Origin: AP-15 sp035570595
GTDB lineage: Bacteria; Pseudomonadota; Alphaproteobacteria; ATCC43930; CGMCC-115725
Assembly (NCBI GenBank): GCA_035570595.1
Contig: DATMLF010000178.1
Location: forward strand, 1 to 9,790
DNA: 9,790 nucleotides
Reading direction: 5' to 3'
The position numbers were made by a program, and so were the translations under genes. Below the pieces are notes generated by a model. The model saw nothing but the letters and a program-made list of their open reading frames with translations. It was not told where the DNA came from and searched no databases. Of the stretch, positions 1-5,199 are shown piece by piece; the first letter of the stretch is position 1, and each line of letters begins with the position of its first letter.

Positions 1-235
1 CGGCCATTCCGGGCAGATGAGCGGCCCCGCCGGCGCCGGCGATGATCACCCGCAAGCCCCGCGCGCGCGCCGAGCGGGCGTAATCGTAAAGCCGATCAGG
101 GGTGCGGTGAGCCGAGACGATCCGCGCCTCGTGCCCGATCCCGAGCCGGTCGAGCGTCGCCGCGGCGTGCTGCATCGTCTGCCAGTCGGACTGGCTCCCC
201 ATGATGATGCCCACCCGCGGGCCGAGCTCGTTCAT
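1..235 (-). CDS. purE: N5-carboxyaminoimidazole ribonucleotide mutase PurE (N-terminal half, cut by window edge)
   Basis: Class I PurE interconverts N5-CAIR and CAIR in de novo purine synthesis, in the cytoplasm, normally after PurK. The 78 visible residues carry the family signatures in order: the phosphate-binding GIIMGSQSDW near residues 9-18, IVSAHRTPDRLYDYA at 39-53 with the catalytic-type histidine at 43, and IIAGAGGAAHLPGM at 64-77. About half of the usual ~160 residues are present; the rest, and any purK, would lie left of position 1. The ATG at 235 is preceded by GGAGG (239-243) at a short 3-nt spacing. The gene has its own candidate promoter at 268-295, separate from the PEP-CTERM gene upstream of it. 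The identification is very secure. Confidence 0.96.
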   Translation of the reverse strand, partial: MNELGPRVGIIMGSQSDWQTMQHAAATLDRLGIGHEARIVSAHRTPDRLYDYARSARARGLRVIIAGAGGAAHLPGMA

Positions 236-267
236 CCGCCTCCGTCCCAATAAATACGGGATTGACG

Positions 268-295
268 ATTATAGAGATTTCGCTCGGACGCACAA
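268..295 (-). promoter_or_regulatory. Candidate sigma-70-type promoter of purE
   Basis: On the minus strand a perfect TATAAT (268-273) is preceded, after a 16-nt spacer, by TTGTGC (290-295), which matches the TTGACA consensus at three of six positions. Transcription would begin near 260, giving a leader of about 26 nt with the GGAGG of purE inside it. The -10 match and position are good; the -35 is weak. It lies between the hairpin at 317-349 and purE, so purE need not depend on read-through from the PEP-CTERM gene. Confidence 0.5.
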
Positions 296-316
296 ACACA
301 CCCATTCCAAACGGAA

Positions 317-349
317 CGAGCCGGCCACCCTCTGAGGGCCGCCGGCTCG
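317..349 (-). terminator. Hairpin behind the PEP-CTERM gene, probable terminator
   Basis: A perfect 9-bp inverted repeat, CGAGCCGGC (317-325) with GCCGGCTCG (341-349), encloses a smaller CCCTC/GAGGG pairing. It starts about 50 nt beyond the stop codon of the PEP-CTERM gene. On the minus strand the stem is followed by TTCCGTTTGG, only a weak T tract, so termination may be imperfect or Rho-assisted. It separates the PEP-CTERM unit from purE. Confidence 0.5.
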
Positions 350-399
350 CCAAAGTGAGGCTCGGCCGCGCCGAGCGATGGCTCAAAGATGGCGGCGGT

Positions 400-1332
400 C
401 TAGGTCGACCGCTTGCGCCGACGCGCCACTCCAAAACCAACAAGCGCCGCGCCCAAAATGCTGAGCGACGCCGGTTCGGGTGCGGGCGGGACGATCGGTG
501 AGGCCTGAACCAGCGAGATGTCCTCGAAATTGCCCGCTGTCAGCGGAGTTTCAGAAATGAAAACGCCGCTCAACGTGTCCTGAACGATAGAGTTCAAATT
601 GCAGTCGAAATACAGTGAAGTCCCGCCCAGGAAAGCATCATTGTCGACCCCTGTGGAACTCCCGCAGACTCCACTCGCATTATGAGCTTGAACCGTCGTG
701 CCAGCGATTTCGGCTCCGGTGGTGGGATTATATTGATTGTAGCTGTTGACGGCATCGCCGTCATTGATGAGCCAATTCCCGTTCCCCAGCACGGTGAACC
801 CGTCGCTGTCCGTCAGGTTGGCCCCGGTCAGGGTCGTTAGCGTCACCGTCGGCCCGACGTTTACTCCAGACCCGTTGGTCGCTTGGACAACCTCCGGCCC
901 CGCCGGATAGCCGGTCATGGCATATACCAAGCCGCCGGCGGCGGCCAGATCGACGACGCCGGTGCCCGGAACCGGATTGGGGTACTGAAAGATATCGCCA
1001 CTACCCGCGCCATTGTTAAAGTTGGCGACGCGAATAAAGTCGGTCGGGCCAAAACCGTTCGTCAGCTCGGTGTAATAAACGAAGTTCCCGAGCACCTCGA
1101 CGCCGCGGCCGTTGTTGGTCCCTAGTTTGGCGCCGTCGGGAACGAAGCTGTTGACGAACGTTCCCGTCGTCGCGTCGACGGTTTCGATCAGGCCGCCGCC
1201 GAACGCCGCCTGGTTGGCGATGACCAGTACGTCGGCCCGCGCCAGCCCGGTGGTGCCGACCAGCGCCGTTGTCGTAGCGAGCGCCAGGGCGAGGCTACCG
1301 GTCCTCCACAGAGCAATCCGCTGTTCCGGCAT
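400..1332 (-). CDS. Exported PEP-CTERM domain protein
   Basis: A 310-residue secreted protein of unknown specific function. Residues 1-33 form a signal peptide: basic start, hydrophobic stretch 13-29, likely cleavage after ARA at 31-33. The C-terminus is a classic PEP-CTERM sorting signal: PEP at 285-287, a hydrophobic segment from about 289 to 302, then RRRKR at 304-308. Such tails are recognised by an exosortase (EpsH/XrtA type), which is not in this window. The mature region is rich in Gly, Asn and Thr, with repeated short beta-like segments ending in turn-rich loops, which could form a beta-propeller (inference). It has only two cysteines, C223 and C244, which could form a disulfide. The ATG at 1332 follows GGGAG about 8 nt upstream. 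GC is visibly lower than in neighbouring genes, and the gene lies alone between DUF465 and purE, suggesting insertion. Confidence 0.92.
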   Translation of the reverse strand: MPEQRIALWRTGSLALALATTTALVGTTGLARADVLVIANQAAFGGGLIETVDATTGTFVNSFVPDGAKLGTNNGRGVEVLGNFVYYTELTNGFGPTDFIRVANFNNGAGSGDIFQYPNPVPGTGVVDLAAAGGLVYAMTGYPAGPEVVQATNGSGVNVGPTVTLTTLTGANLTDSDGFTVLGNGNWLINDGDAVNSYNQYNPTTGAEIAGTTVQAHNASGVCGSSTGVDNDAFLGGTSLYFDCNLNSIVQDTLSGVFISETPLTAGNFEDISLVQASPIVPPAPEPASLSILGAALVGFGVARRRKRST

Positions 1333-1374
1333 CGTCTTTCTCCCGAGGGTTTATTTTATTTTGTTTTGGTCATA

Positions 1375-1392
1375 GGGCAATTTGCATGCCAA
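1375..1392 (-). promoter_or_regulatory. Sigma-54 (RpoN) -24/-12 promoter of the PEP-CTERM gene
   Basis: The minus strand reads TTGGCATGCAAATTGCCC from 1392 to 1375. The invariant GG (1390-1389) and GC (1378-1377) are exactly 10 nt apart, as sigma-54 requires, and the flanks match the TGGCACG-N4-TTGCA consensus closely. With the C of GC as -12, transcription starts at an A near 1365. This leaves a 33-nt leader containing the GGGAG ribosome site and the ATG at 1332. The leader between them is A-rich. Sigma-54 promoters need an activator ATPase; candidate activator sites lie at 1454-1472 and 1544-1562. Confidence 0.85.
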
Positions 1393-1409
1393 ATTAAGGT
1401 TACCAATTA

Positions 1410-1422
1410 TATCAGATGGTTA
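1410..1422. promoter_or_regulatory. IHF-like binding site between activator sites and sigma-54 promoter
   Basis: TATCAGATGGTTA on the plus strand matches the degenerate IHF consensus WATCARNNNNTTR at every position. It is centred near -51 from the predicted start, between the -24 element and the nearest upstream element, where IHF usually bends DNA at sigma-54 promoters. The consensus is loose and the stretch is AT-rich, so chance remains possible. The correct location is the main support. Confidence 0.5.
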
Positions 1423-1453
1423 ATGACAATGTCGGGCGATCCGGTTGGCGGCA

Positions 1454-1472
1454 GTGTAAAATTTTCCGACAG
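1454..1472. promoter_or_regulatory. Upstream element 1: promoter-proximal enhancer-type repeat
   Basis: GTGTAAAATTTTCCGACAG, repeated with one mismatch at 1544-1562. The outer parts are dyadic (TGT...ACA), as expected for a dimeric Fis-type helix-turn-helix regulator. It is centred about 98 bp upstream of the predicted sigma-54 start, the normal place for an enhancer-binding protein. By known PEP-CTERM biology the likely binder is a PrsR-type response regulator; that is inference. Confidence 0.68.
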
Positions 1473-1543
1473 TCCAGGAGGGCCGGACGGCGCCCAATCG
1501 CAAATTATCCCAGCTATTTAATAGGAATCTTCTAAGACGCGCG

Positions 1544-1562
1544 GTGTAAAATATTCCGACAG
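1544..1562. promoter_or_regulatory. Upstream element 2: promoter-distal enhancer-type repeat
   Basis: GTGTAAAATATTCCGACAG, identical to the element at 1454-1472 except for one A/T change. The two copies are exactly 90 bp apart in the same orientation, so they lie on roughly similar helical faces. It is centred about 188 bp upstream of the predicted start. The DNA between the copies contains the AT-rich stretch 1501-1535, and no gene was seen there. Confidence 0.65.
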
Positions 1563-1618
1563 GTGCGGGCTGAGCGCGCGAACGGCCGGTGTTCTTTTCG
1601 TTCAGGCACGATCGGCCG

Positions 1619-1822
1619 CTAAGCGATGATGTCGGGTAGAAGCTCGCTCTCGATCTTCGAGATCTGGTCCCTCAGCAGCAGCTTGCGTTTCTTTAGGCGC
1701 TGCAATTGCAGCTGGTCGAACGGGGCGTGCTCCGAAAGGCGCGCGATGACCTCGTCGAGATCGCGGTGCTCCGACTTCAACGTGGCGAGCTTTGCCCGCA
1801 GCTCTTCGGTGTCGAGGTCCAT
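1619..1822 (-). CDS. DUF465 (YdcH-family) small helical protein
   Basis: A 67-residue, highly charged, all-helical protein matching the DUF465/YdcH family of about 55-80 residues. The pattern is typical: a first amphipathic helix (about 5-28, with LKSEHRDLDEVIARL), a short turn with PFDQ near 34-37, then a second helix from about 38 rich in Lys and Leu (LQRLKKRKLLLRDQISKIE), ending LLPDIIA. An antiparallel helical hairpin is expected. No enzymatic function is known for the family. Start at 1822; no clear Shine-Dalgarno, though TACAAT (1849-1854 on the minus strand) could be a -10 with a short leader. Its start nearly abuts the divergent gene at 1828. A paralogue lies at 3126-3293. Confidence 0.9.
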   Translation of the reverse strand: MDLDTEELRAKLATLKSEHRDLDEVIARLSEHAPFDQLQLQRLKKRKLLLRDQISKIESELLPDIIA

Positions 1823-1827
1823 GGCCG

Positions 1828-2448
1828 ATGGATATGGCTAACGTTGTCATTGTATCATCGCAAATGGGCCGCGTCGCCGATAACTCGCAACAAAAAAGGA
1901 ACGCCGCTAACGAGCCGGCTGCCGGCGACGGCGGGTTGTGGCCGTTTGCGCTCGGCTTTTACGCTCGGCCGGGAGTGGCGGCGGCCCTGATCGCGCTGCA
2001 GGACAATGCCGGCGTCGATGTCGACCTGGTCCTGTTCGCGATGTGGCTCGGCCTCTCGGGAGGCGGACGGCTCGACGCGCCGGGGCTCGCGGCGGCGGCC
2101 GGGGCCGTGCGCCCGATCCGAACCCTCGTGATCGAGCCGTTGCGGGCGCTCCGCCGGGATCTCAAATCCGCCGCCGATGCCGACGTCCAGCGGCTGCGCG
2201 AGCGGATCAAGGCGCTCGAGGTCGACGCCGAGAAGGCGGCGCTCGACCGGCTCGCCGCACGTTTCGGCCGGAGGGACGCAAGCCGCCGCGACGGCGCCCT
2301 GCCACTCGCCGACGCCGAGGCCAATCTTACCCGCTGCCTCGGGCGGGCCGCGGGGACCAAGCCCGCCGCGCTGATCCGCGGCGAGCTGAGAGGCTGCGCG
2401 GAAGAGATCCTCAGCGCGGCTCCTCGTCCGGCTCGCCCCAGCGCCTGA
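1828..2448 (+). CDS. TIGR02444 / DUF2390-type protein of unknown function
   Basis: The conserved core begins near residue 38 with LWPFALGFYARPGVAAALIALQD, followed by GVDVDLVLFAMWLGL. This is the recognisable start of TIGR02444/DUF2390 proteins, a proteobacterial family without known function. Residues 110-145 form a charged helix, probably coiled. A Cys-containing tail follows. No signal peptide or convincing membrane helix is present, so it is probably cytoplasmic. The start is uncertain: ATG 1828 has GAGG 10 nt upstream (1814-1817), while ATG 1834 and ATG 1864 are in frame but lack a ribosome site. The family usually starts just before the WPFAL-like motif, so the first 35 residues may be overcalled. 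The 3' end overlaps the convergent ubiX by 38 bp. Confidence 0.82.
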   Translation: MDMANVVIVSSQMGRVADNSQQKRNAANEPAAGDGGLWPFALGFYARPGVAAALIALQDNAGVDVDLVLFAMWLGLSGGGRLDAPGLAAAAGAVRPIRTLVIEPLRALRRDLKSAADADVQRLRERIKALEVDAEKAALDRLAARFGRRDASRRDGALPLADAEANLTRCLGRAAGTKPAALIRGELRGCAEEILSAAPRPARPSA

Positions 2449-3019
2449 CCGTGCCGCTGTCGAGCCCGAACAGGTCGAGGACGCGGCCCAAGGTCTGGTC
2501 GACCATCTGCGCGATCGTCTCGGGCTTGGCGTAAAAGGCCGGCACCGGGGGTGCGATCACCGCACCCATCTCGGACAACGCGGTCATCGTCCGCAAGTGC
2601 CCGGTGTGGAGCGGCGTCTCGCGCACCAGCAGCACGAGACGGCGCCGCTCCTTCAGGACCACGTCCGCCGCCCGCGTCAGCAAGCTCGTCGTGACGCCGC
2701 TCGCGATTTCCGACATGCTGCGGACCGAGCACGGCGCCACGACCATGCCCAGGGTCTGGAACGAGCCGGACGAGATCGGCGCCGCCATGTCGCCGATCGC
2801 GTGCACGACATCGGCGCGGGCGCGGATCGCCGCCGGCTTCAGCTCGGTCTCGAGCGCCAGCGTCACCTCGGCTGCGCGGCTGACGACGAGGTGGGTTTCG
2901 ACCGGCAACGGGCGCAGCAATTCGAGCAGCCTCGCCCCGTAGATCGCGCCGGAGGCGCCGCTGATCCCGACGATGACGCGCGGGGTTTTAGGCGTCTGTG
3001 CCACGGCACCCGCTGTCAA
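2411..3019 (-). CDS. ubiX: Flavin prenyltransferase UbiX
   Basis: UbiX joins a dimethylallyl group to FMN, making the prenylated FMN cofactor of UbiD-type decarboxylases, used in ubiquinone synthesis among other pathways. Visible family motifs are VGISGASGAIYG at 17-28 (FMN/phosphate binding), APISSGSF at 80-87, VVAPCSVRSMSEIASG at 93-108, and LVRETPLHTGHL at 131-142. The last includes the conserved Arg-Glu pair R133/E134. Y163 in PAFYAK is the conserved active-site-type tyrosine. At about 200 residues it has normal length. No ATG is available: an in-frame TGA lies at 3044-3046, and the possible starts are TTG at 3019 or GTG at 3004, neither with a good ribosome site. UbiD is not in the window. 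The tail overlaps the convergent gene at 1828-2448. Confidence 0.95.
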   Translation of the reverse strand: MTAGAVAQTPKTPRVIVGISGASGAIYGARLLELLRPLPVETHLVVSRAAEVTLALETELKPAAIRARADVVHAIGDMAAPISSGSFQTLGMVVAPCSVRSMSEIASGVTTSLLTRAADVVLKERRRLVLLVRETPLHTGHLRTMTALSEMGAVIAPPVPAFYAKPETIAQMVDQTLGRVLDLFGLDSGTVRRWGEPDEEPR

Positions 3020-3029
3020 AAACGCCGGC

Positions 3030-3058
3030 TTGACATATTTTCGTCATCGGGGTTCAGG
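3030..3058 (+). promoter_or_regulatory. Possible promoter for the second DUF465 gene
   Basis: A perfect TTGACA -35 box (3030-3035) lies in the divergent gap between ubiX and the DUF465 gene at 3126, on the correct strand. No good -10 lies 16-18 nt downstream (TTCAGG at 3053-3058), although -10 boxes in alphaproteobacteria are often weakly conserved. The leader would be about 60 nt. Weak support. Confidence 0.28.
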
Positions 3059-3125
3059 CGCCCTGGCTGGCCGGACGCTCCGGCGGTATCTTCGGCCGCC
3101 CCAACCGTCCTTGAGGAGGGAATGC

Positions 3126-3293
3126 ATGTCGCAACAGGAACGCATCGAGGCGCTGAGAGAACAGCATGCGGCGCTCGAACGGGCCATCGACGAAGAGAAC
3201 CGCCATCCGCTGCCGAACGACGATGTCATCTCCGATCTGAAGCGTCAGAAGCTTCGCATCAAGGACGAACTCCATCAGCTGGAGCGGCTCTGA
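3126..3293 (+). CDS. DUF465 (YdcH-family) small helical protein, second copy
   Basis: A 55-residue charged helical protein of the DUF465/YdcH family. Helix one spans about 3-25 (LREQHAALERAIDEE), the turn holds PLPNDDV at 28-34, and helix two spans 35-54 (DLKRQKLRIKDELHQLERL). It shares the spacing of Leu, His, Lys and Asp with the protein at 1619-1822 but is shorter, lacking the LLPDIIA tail. The ATG at 3126 is well supported by AGGAGGG at 3114-3120, five nt upstream. The longer open frame reaching back to 2973 overlaps ubiX and is not credible. The gene ends 27 nt before a strong terminator, so it is probably a single-gene transcript. Function unknown. Confidence 0.9.
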   Translation: MSQQERIEALREQHAALERAIDEENRHPLPNDDVISDLKRQKLRIKDELHQLERL

Positions 3294-3319
3294 AGGCGGC
3301 CTTTATCGGTCCGTGCGCC

Positions 3320-3354
3320 AAAAAGCCGGGGCGGCATCATTCCCCCGGCTTTTT
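3320..3354. terminator. Strong bidirectional intrinsic terminator
   Basis: A GCCGGGG stem arm (3325-3331) pairs with CCCCGGC (3343-3349). It is flanked by AAAAA (3320-3324) and TTTTT (3350-3354), so each strand has a GC stem followed by a T run. It ends the DUF465 transcript from the left and the thiolase-DUF35 operon from the right. This is the clearest intrinsic terminator in the window. Confidence 0.92.
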
Positions 3355-3381
3355 GCTGGCACCCGGGCCGGCGGCGCTCCC

Positions 3382-3774
3382 TCAAGCCGGGGAGAACATC
3401 GGCACCGGCGGGCCGCCGTCGCTCTCCTTGAAGACCAGTTTCACGGGCTGGCCGATCCGGATCCGGTCGAGGTCGCAATCGACGATGTTGGTCATCATGG
3501 TCGGCCCCTCGGCCAGCGTCACATAGGCGACTGCATAGGGGACCGGGGTGCGGCGCATCACGCTGTACGTGTAGATCGTGCCGTCGCCCGAAACCTGCTG
3601 GAGCCGGGTCTTGTCGCTGAGGCAATTCGGGCAGACGGCGCGCGGATAGTAATGCAGCTTGCCGCAGGCGTCGCATTTGCCGACCATCAACTTGCCTTGC
3701 GCCGCCGCGTCCCAGAACGCCTTGGTTTCGAGGTTGGGGACCGGGGCCTGGATTTTGCGCTGCTGGCTCTGCAT
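3382..3774 (-). CDS. DUF35 zinc-ribbon / OB-fold protein, partner of the thiolase-like protein
   Basis: A 130-residue DUF35 protein (Zn-ribbon plus OB fold, acyl-CoA-associated). An N-terminal helix (about 16-28) leads to a zinc ribbon with C34, C37 (CDAC) and C48, C51 (CPNC). The OB domain follows from about 57 (GDGTIYTYSVMRRTPVPYAVAYVTL...), with the usual IGQPVKLVF strand near 107-115. These proteins form complexes with thiolase-fold enzymes, for example in archaeal HMG-CoA synthesis and steroid-degrading aldolases, where they help bind or channel the acyl-CoA. The ATG at 3774 lies 5 nt past the stop of the thiolase gene, whose last codons carry the GGGAG ribosome site (3783-3787), so the two are co-transcribed and probably translationally coupled. 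The terminator at 3320-3354 follows. Confidence 0.93.
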   Translation of the reverse strand: MQSQQRKIQAPVPNLETKAFWDAAAQGKLMVGKCDACGKLHYYPRAVCPNCLSDKTRLQQVSGDGTIYTYSVMRRTPVPYAVAYVTLAEGPTMMTNIVDCDLDRIRIGQPVKLVFKESDGGPPVPMFSPA

Positions 3775-3779
3775 GACCG

Positions 3780-4952
3780 TCACTCCCGCTCCATGATCAC
3801 CGTCGCGGCACCATGCCTCGTGCCGAGCGAGCCGCCGGTGCCGTGCGCCAGGGCGATGTCGCAGTTCGGCACCTGCACCTTGGGGTGCGCCTCGCCGCGC
3901 AACTGCCGCACCGCCTCGAGCACTTTGGTCAGGCCGCCGCGATTGGACGGGTGGTTGTTGCACAACCCGCCGCCGTCGGTGTTGAACGGCAGTTTGCCGG
4001 TTCCCGAGATCAAATTGCCGTCGGACACAAATCGGCCGCCCTGGCCTTTTTCGCAGAACCCCAGATCCTCGATCTGCATGACGACCGTGATCGTAAAGCT
4101 GTCGTAGATAGAGGCGTATTTGACGTCGGCGGGCTTGACCCCGGCCTCGCCAAACGCCGCCGGCCCCGACCACACCGCCCCCGAATAGGTCAGGTCGATG
4201 TCGCCCCCCATCTGGTGCTTGGGGGCTTCGCCGGCGCCGACGACCTTGACCAACGGCCGCTTCAGGCTTTTCGCGACCTCGGGCCGCGCGACGATGATGG
4301 CGCCGCCACCGTCGCTGATCACGCAGCAGTCGAGCCGGTGCAACGGGTCGGCGATCATCGGCGAGTTGACCACGTCCTCGACCGTGACGACGTCGCGCAG
4401 CATCGCATGCGGGTTGTATTGCGCGTGATGCGAGGCCGCGACCTTGACCCAGGCGAGCTGCTCGCTGGTCGTGCCGTACTGGTGCATGTGCCGCATCGCG
4501 CACATCGCGTACATGTTCGCGGTCGCCGGCGCATAGGGGTTCTCGAAGGCGGTCTCCGCCGACTGAACCGCCGCCGTGCGGGGTGCGGTGCCGGTTGCCA
4601 CCCCCTCGGTGCGCGGCCGCCCGGCGAGCGTGATCAGCGCCACCGAGCATTTGCCCAGTGCGATCGCCTCGGCCGCATGCCCGACCTGCAACAGGTATGA
4701 GGAACCGCCGGTGTCGGTCGAGTCCCAGTGCCGCAGCTTCAGCCCGAGATAGTCGATCATCGACAGCGCGCCGAGCCCCGGCGTGTCGCCCGACGCGCAG
4801 AAATAGCCGTCGATGTCGCCCTTTGAGAGCCCGGCGTCGGCGAGCGCGCCCGCGGCACACTCGGCATGCAATTGGAACAGCGACTTGTCGTCGGCCTTGC
4901 GCGTCGGGTGCTCGAAGATCCCGACGATGTTGGCCTTGCCCTTGATGCTCAT
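3780..4952 (-). CDS. Thiolase-fold protein (SCP-x/lipid-transfer type), catalytic Cys apparently missing
   Basis: A 390-residue thiolase-superfamily protein of the SCP-x-like branch that pairs with DUF35 proteins. Recognisable parts are LADAGLSKGDIDGYF (38-51), the loop STDTGGSSYLLQVGHAAEAIALG (78-100), CVISDGGGAIIV (210-221), YASIYDSFT (279-287), FNTDGGGLCNNHP (323-335) and LAHGTGGSLGTRHG (368-381). True thiolases have a nucleophilic Cys where this protein has TGGSS, and no Cys occurs in residues 52-101. The second catalytic Cys position holds H370. H334 in NHP is kept. This pattern resembles thiolase-fold aldolases such as Ltp2, which use Tyr/Asp residues; Y283-D284 could play that part (inference). 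It may therefore act as a retro-aldolase on an acyl-CoA or in another non-thiolase role. The ATG at 4952 has GGGAG about 11 nt upstream. The upstream gap 4953-5199 shows only a weak promoter-like TTGACC at 5017-5022. Confidence 0.92.
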   Translation of the reverse strand: MSIKGKANIVGIFEHPTRKADDKSLFQLHAECAAGALADAGLSKGDIDGYFCASGDTPGLGALSMIDYLGLKLRHWDSTDTGGSSYLLQVGHAAEAIALGKCSVALITLAGRPRTEGVATGTAPRTAAVQSAETAFENPYAPATANMYAMCAMRHMHQYGTTSEQLAWVKVAASHHAQYNPHAMLRDVVTVEDVVNSPMIADPLHRLDCCVISDGGGAIIVARPEVAKSLKRPLVKVVGAGEAPKHQMGGDIDLTYSGAVWSGPAAFGEAGVKPADVKYASIYDSFTITVVMQIEDLGFCEKGQGGRFVSDGNLISGTGKLPFNTDGGGLCNNHPSNRGGLTKVLEAVRQLRGEAHPKVQVPNCDIALAHGTGGSLGTRHGAATVIMERE

Positions 4953-5199
4953 CGCCGGCGCTTCTCCCTTTCAAGGCGAACGTGTCGCCGCGAATGGGAT
5001 ACCGTTCAGCCGCCGCGGTCAATCCCGGATCACGTGCGCCGCCGGCATGTCCGTTCCGTGGGCTTCATCGTCTTCGGCGGCTTGGAACCCCCGACCCCCG
5101 GCTGGCGGCGCCGTCCGCGCGCCACTTTGCGTCAGCGCCGTTTCCCGCCCTGCGGCAGAGTGCTATGAGCCAGCTGGGTTCGGACGAATAGCCGCCGCT

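Noticed and set aside
1406..1411. Perfect TATAAT on the minus strand upstream of the PEP-CTERM gene
   Set aside because: No acceptable -35 box lies 15-19 nt upstream, and the stretch is AT-rich with a much better sigma-54 element just downstream. A minor sigma-70 start cannot be excluded.
1792..1827. Upstream extension of the TIGR02444 gene to an ATG at 1792
   Set aside because: It would overlap the divergent DUF465 gene and adds residues that read as its antisense. The ATG at 1828 with GAGG upstream, or a later start, is more plausible.
3813..4700. A 295-codon plus-strand frame opposite the thiolase-like gene
   Set aside because: Low-complexity Arg/Val/Asp-rich translation with no recognisable domain. 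It is the complement of a gene with clear motifs.
3382..5022. A 546-codon minus-strand open frame covering both the thiolase-like and DUF35 genes
   Set aside because: Only its last 130 codons (the DUF35 protein) are real. The rest is an Arg-rich shadow of the thiolase gene in another frame. The thiolase stop and DUF35 start are clearly separate.
5060..5125. GC-rich stretch with GGAACCCCCGACCCCC resembling a tRNA T-arm region
   Set aside because: No acceptor stem, anticodon arm or proper TTCGA loop could be built around it.
5165..5191. Tiny plus-strand reading frame MSQLGSDE in the gap between the membrane protein and thiolase genes
   Set aside because: Eight codons, no ribosome site and no context. 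It looks like chance.
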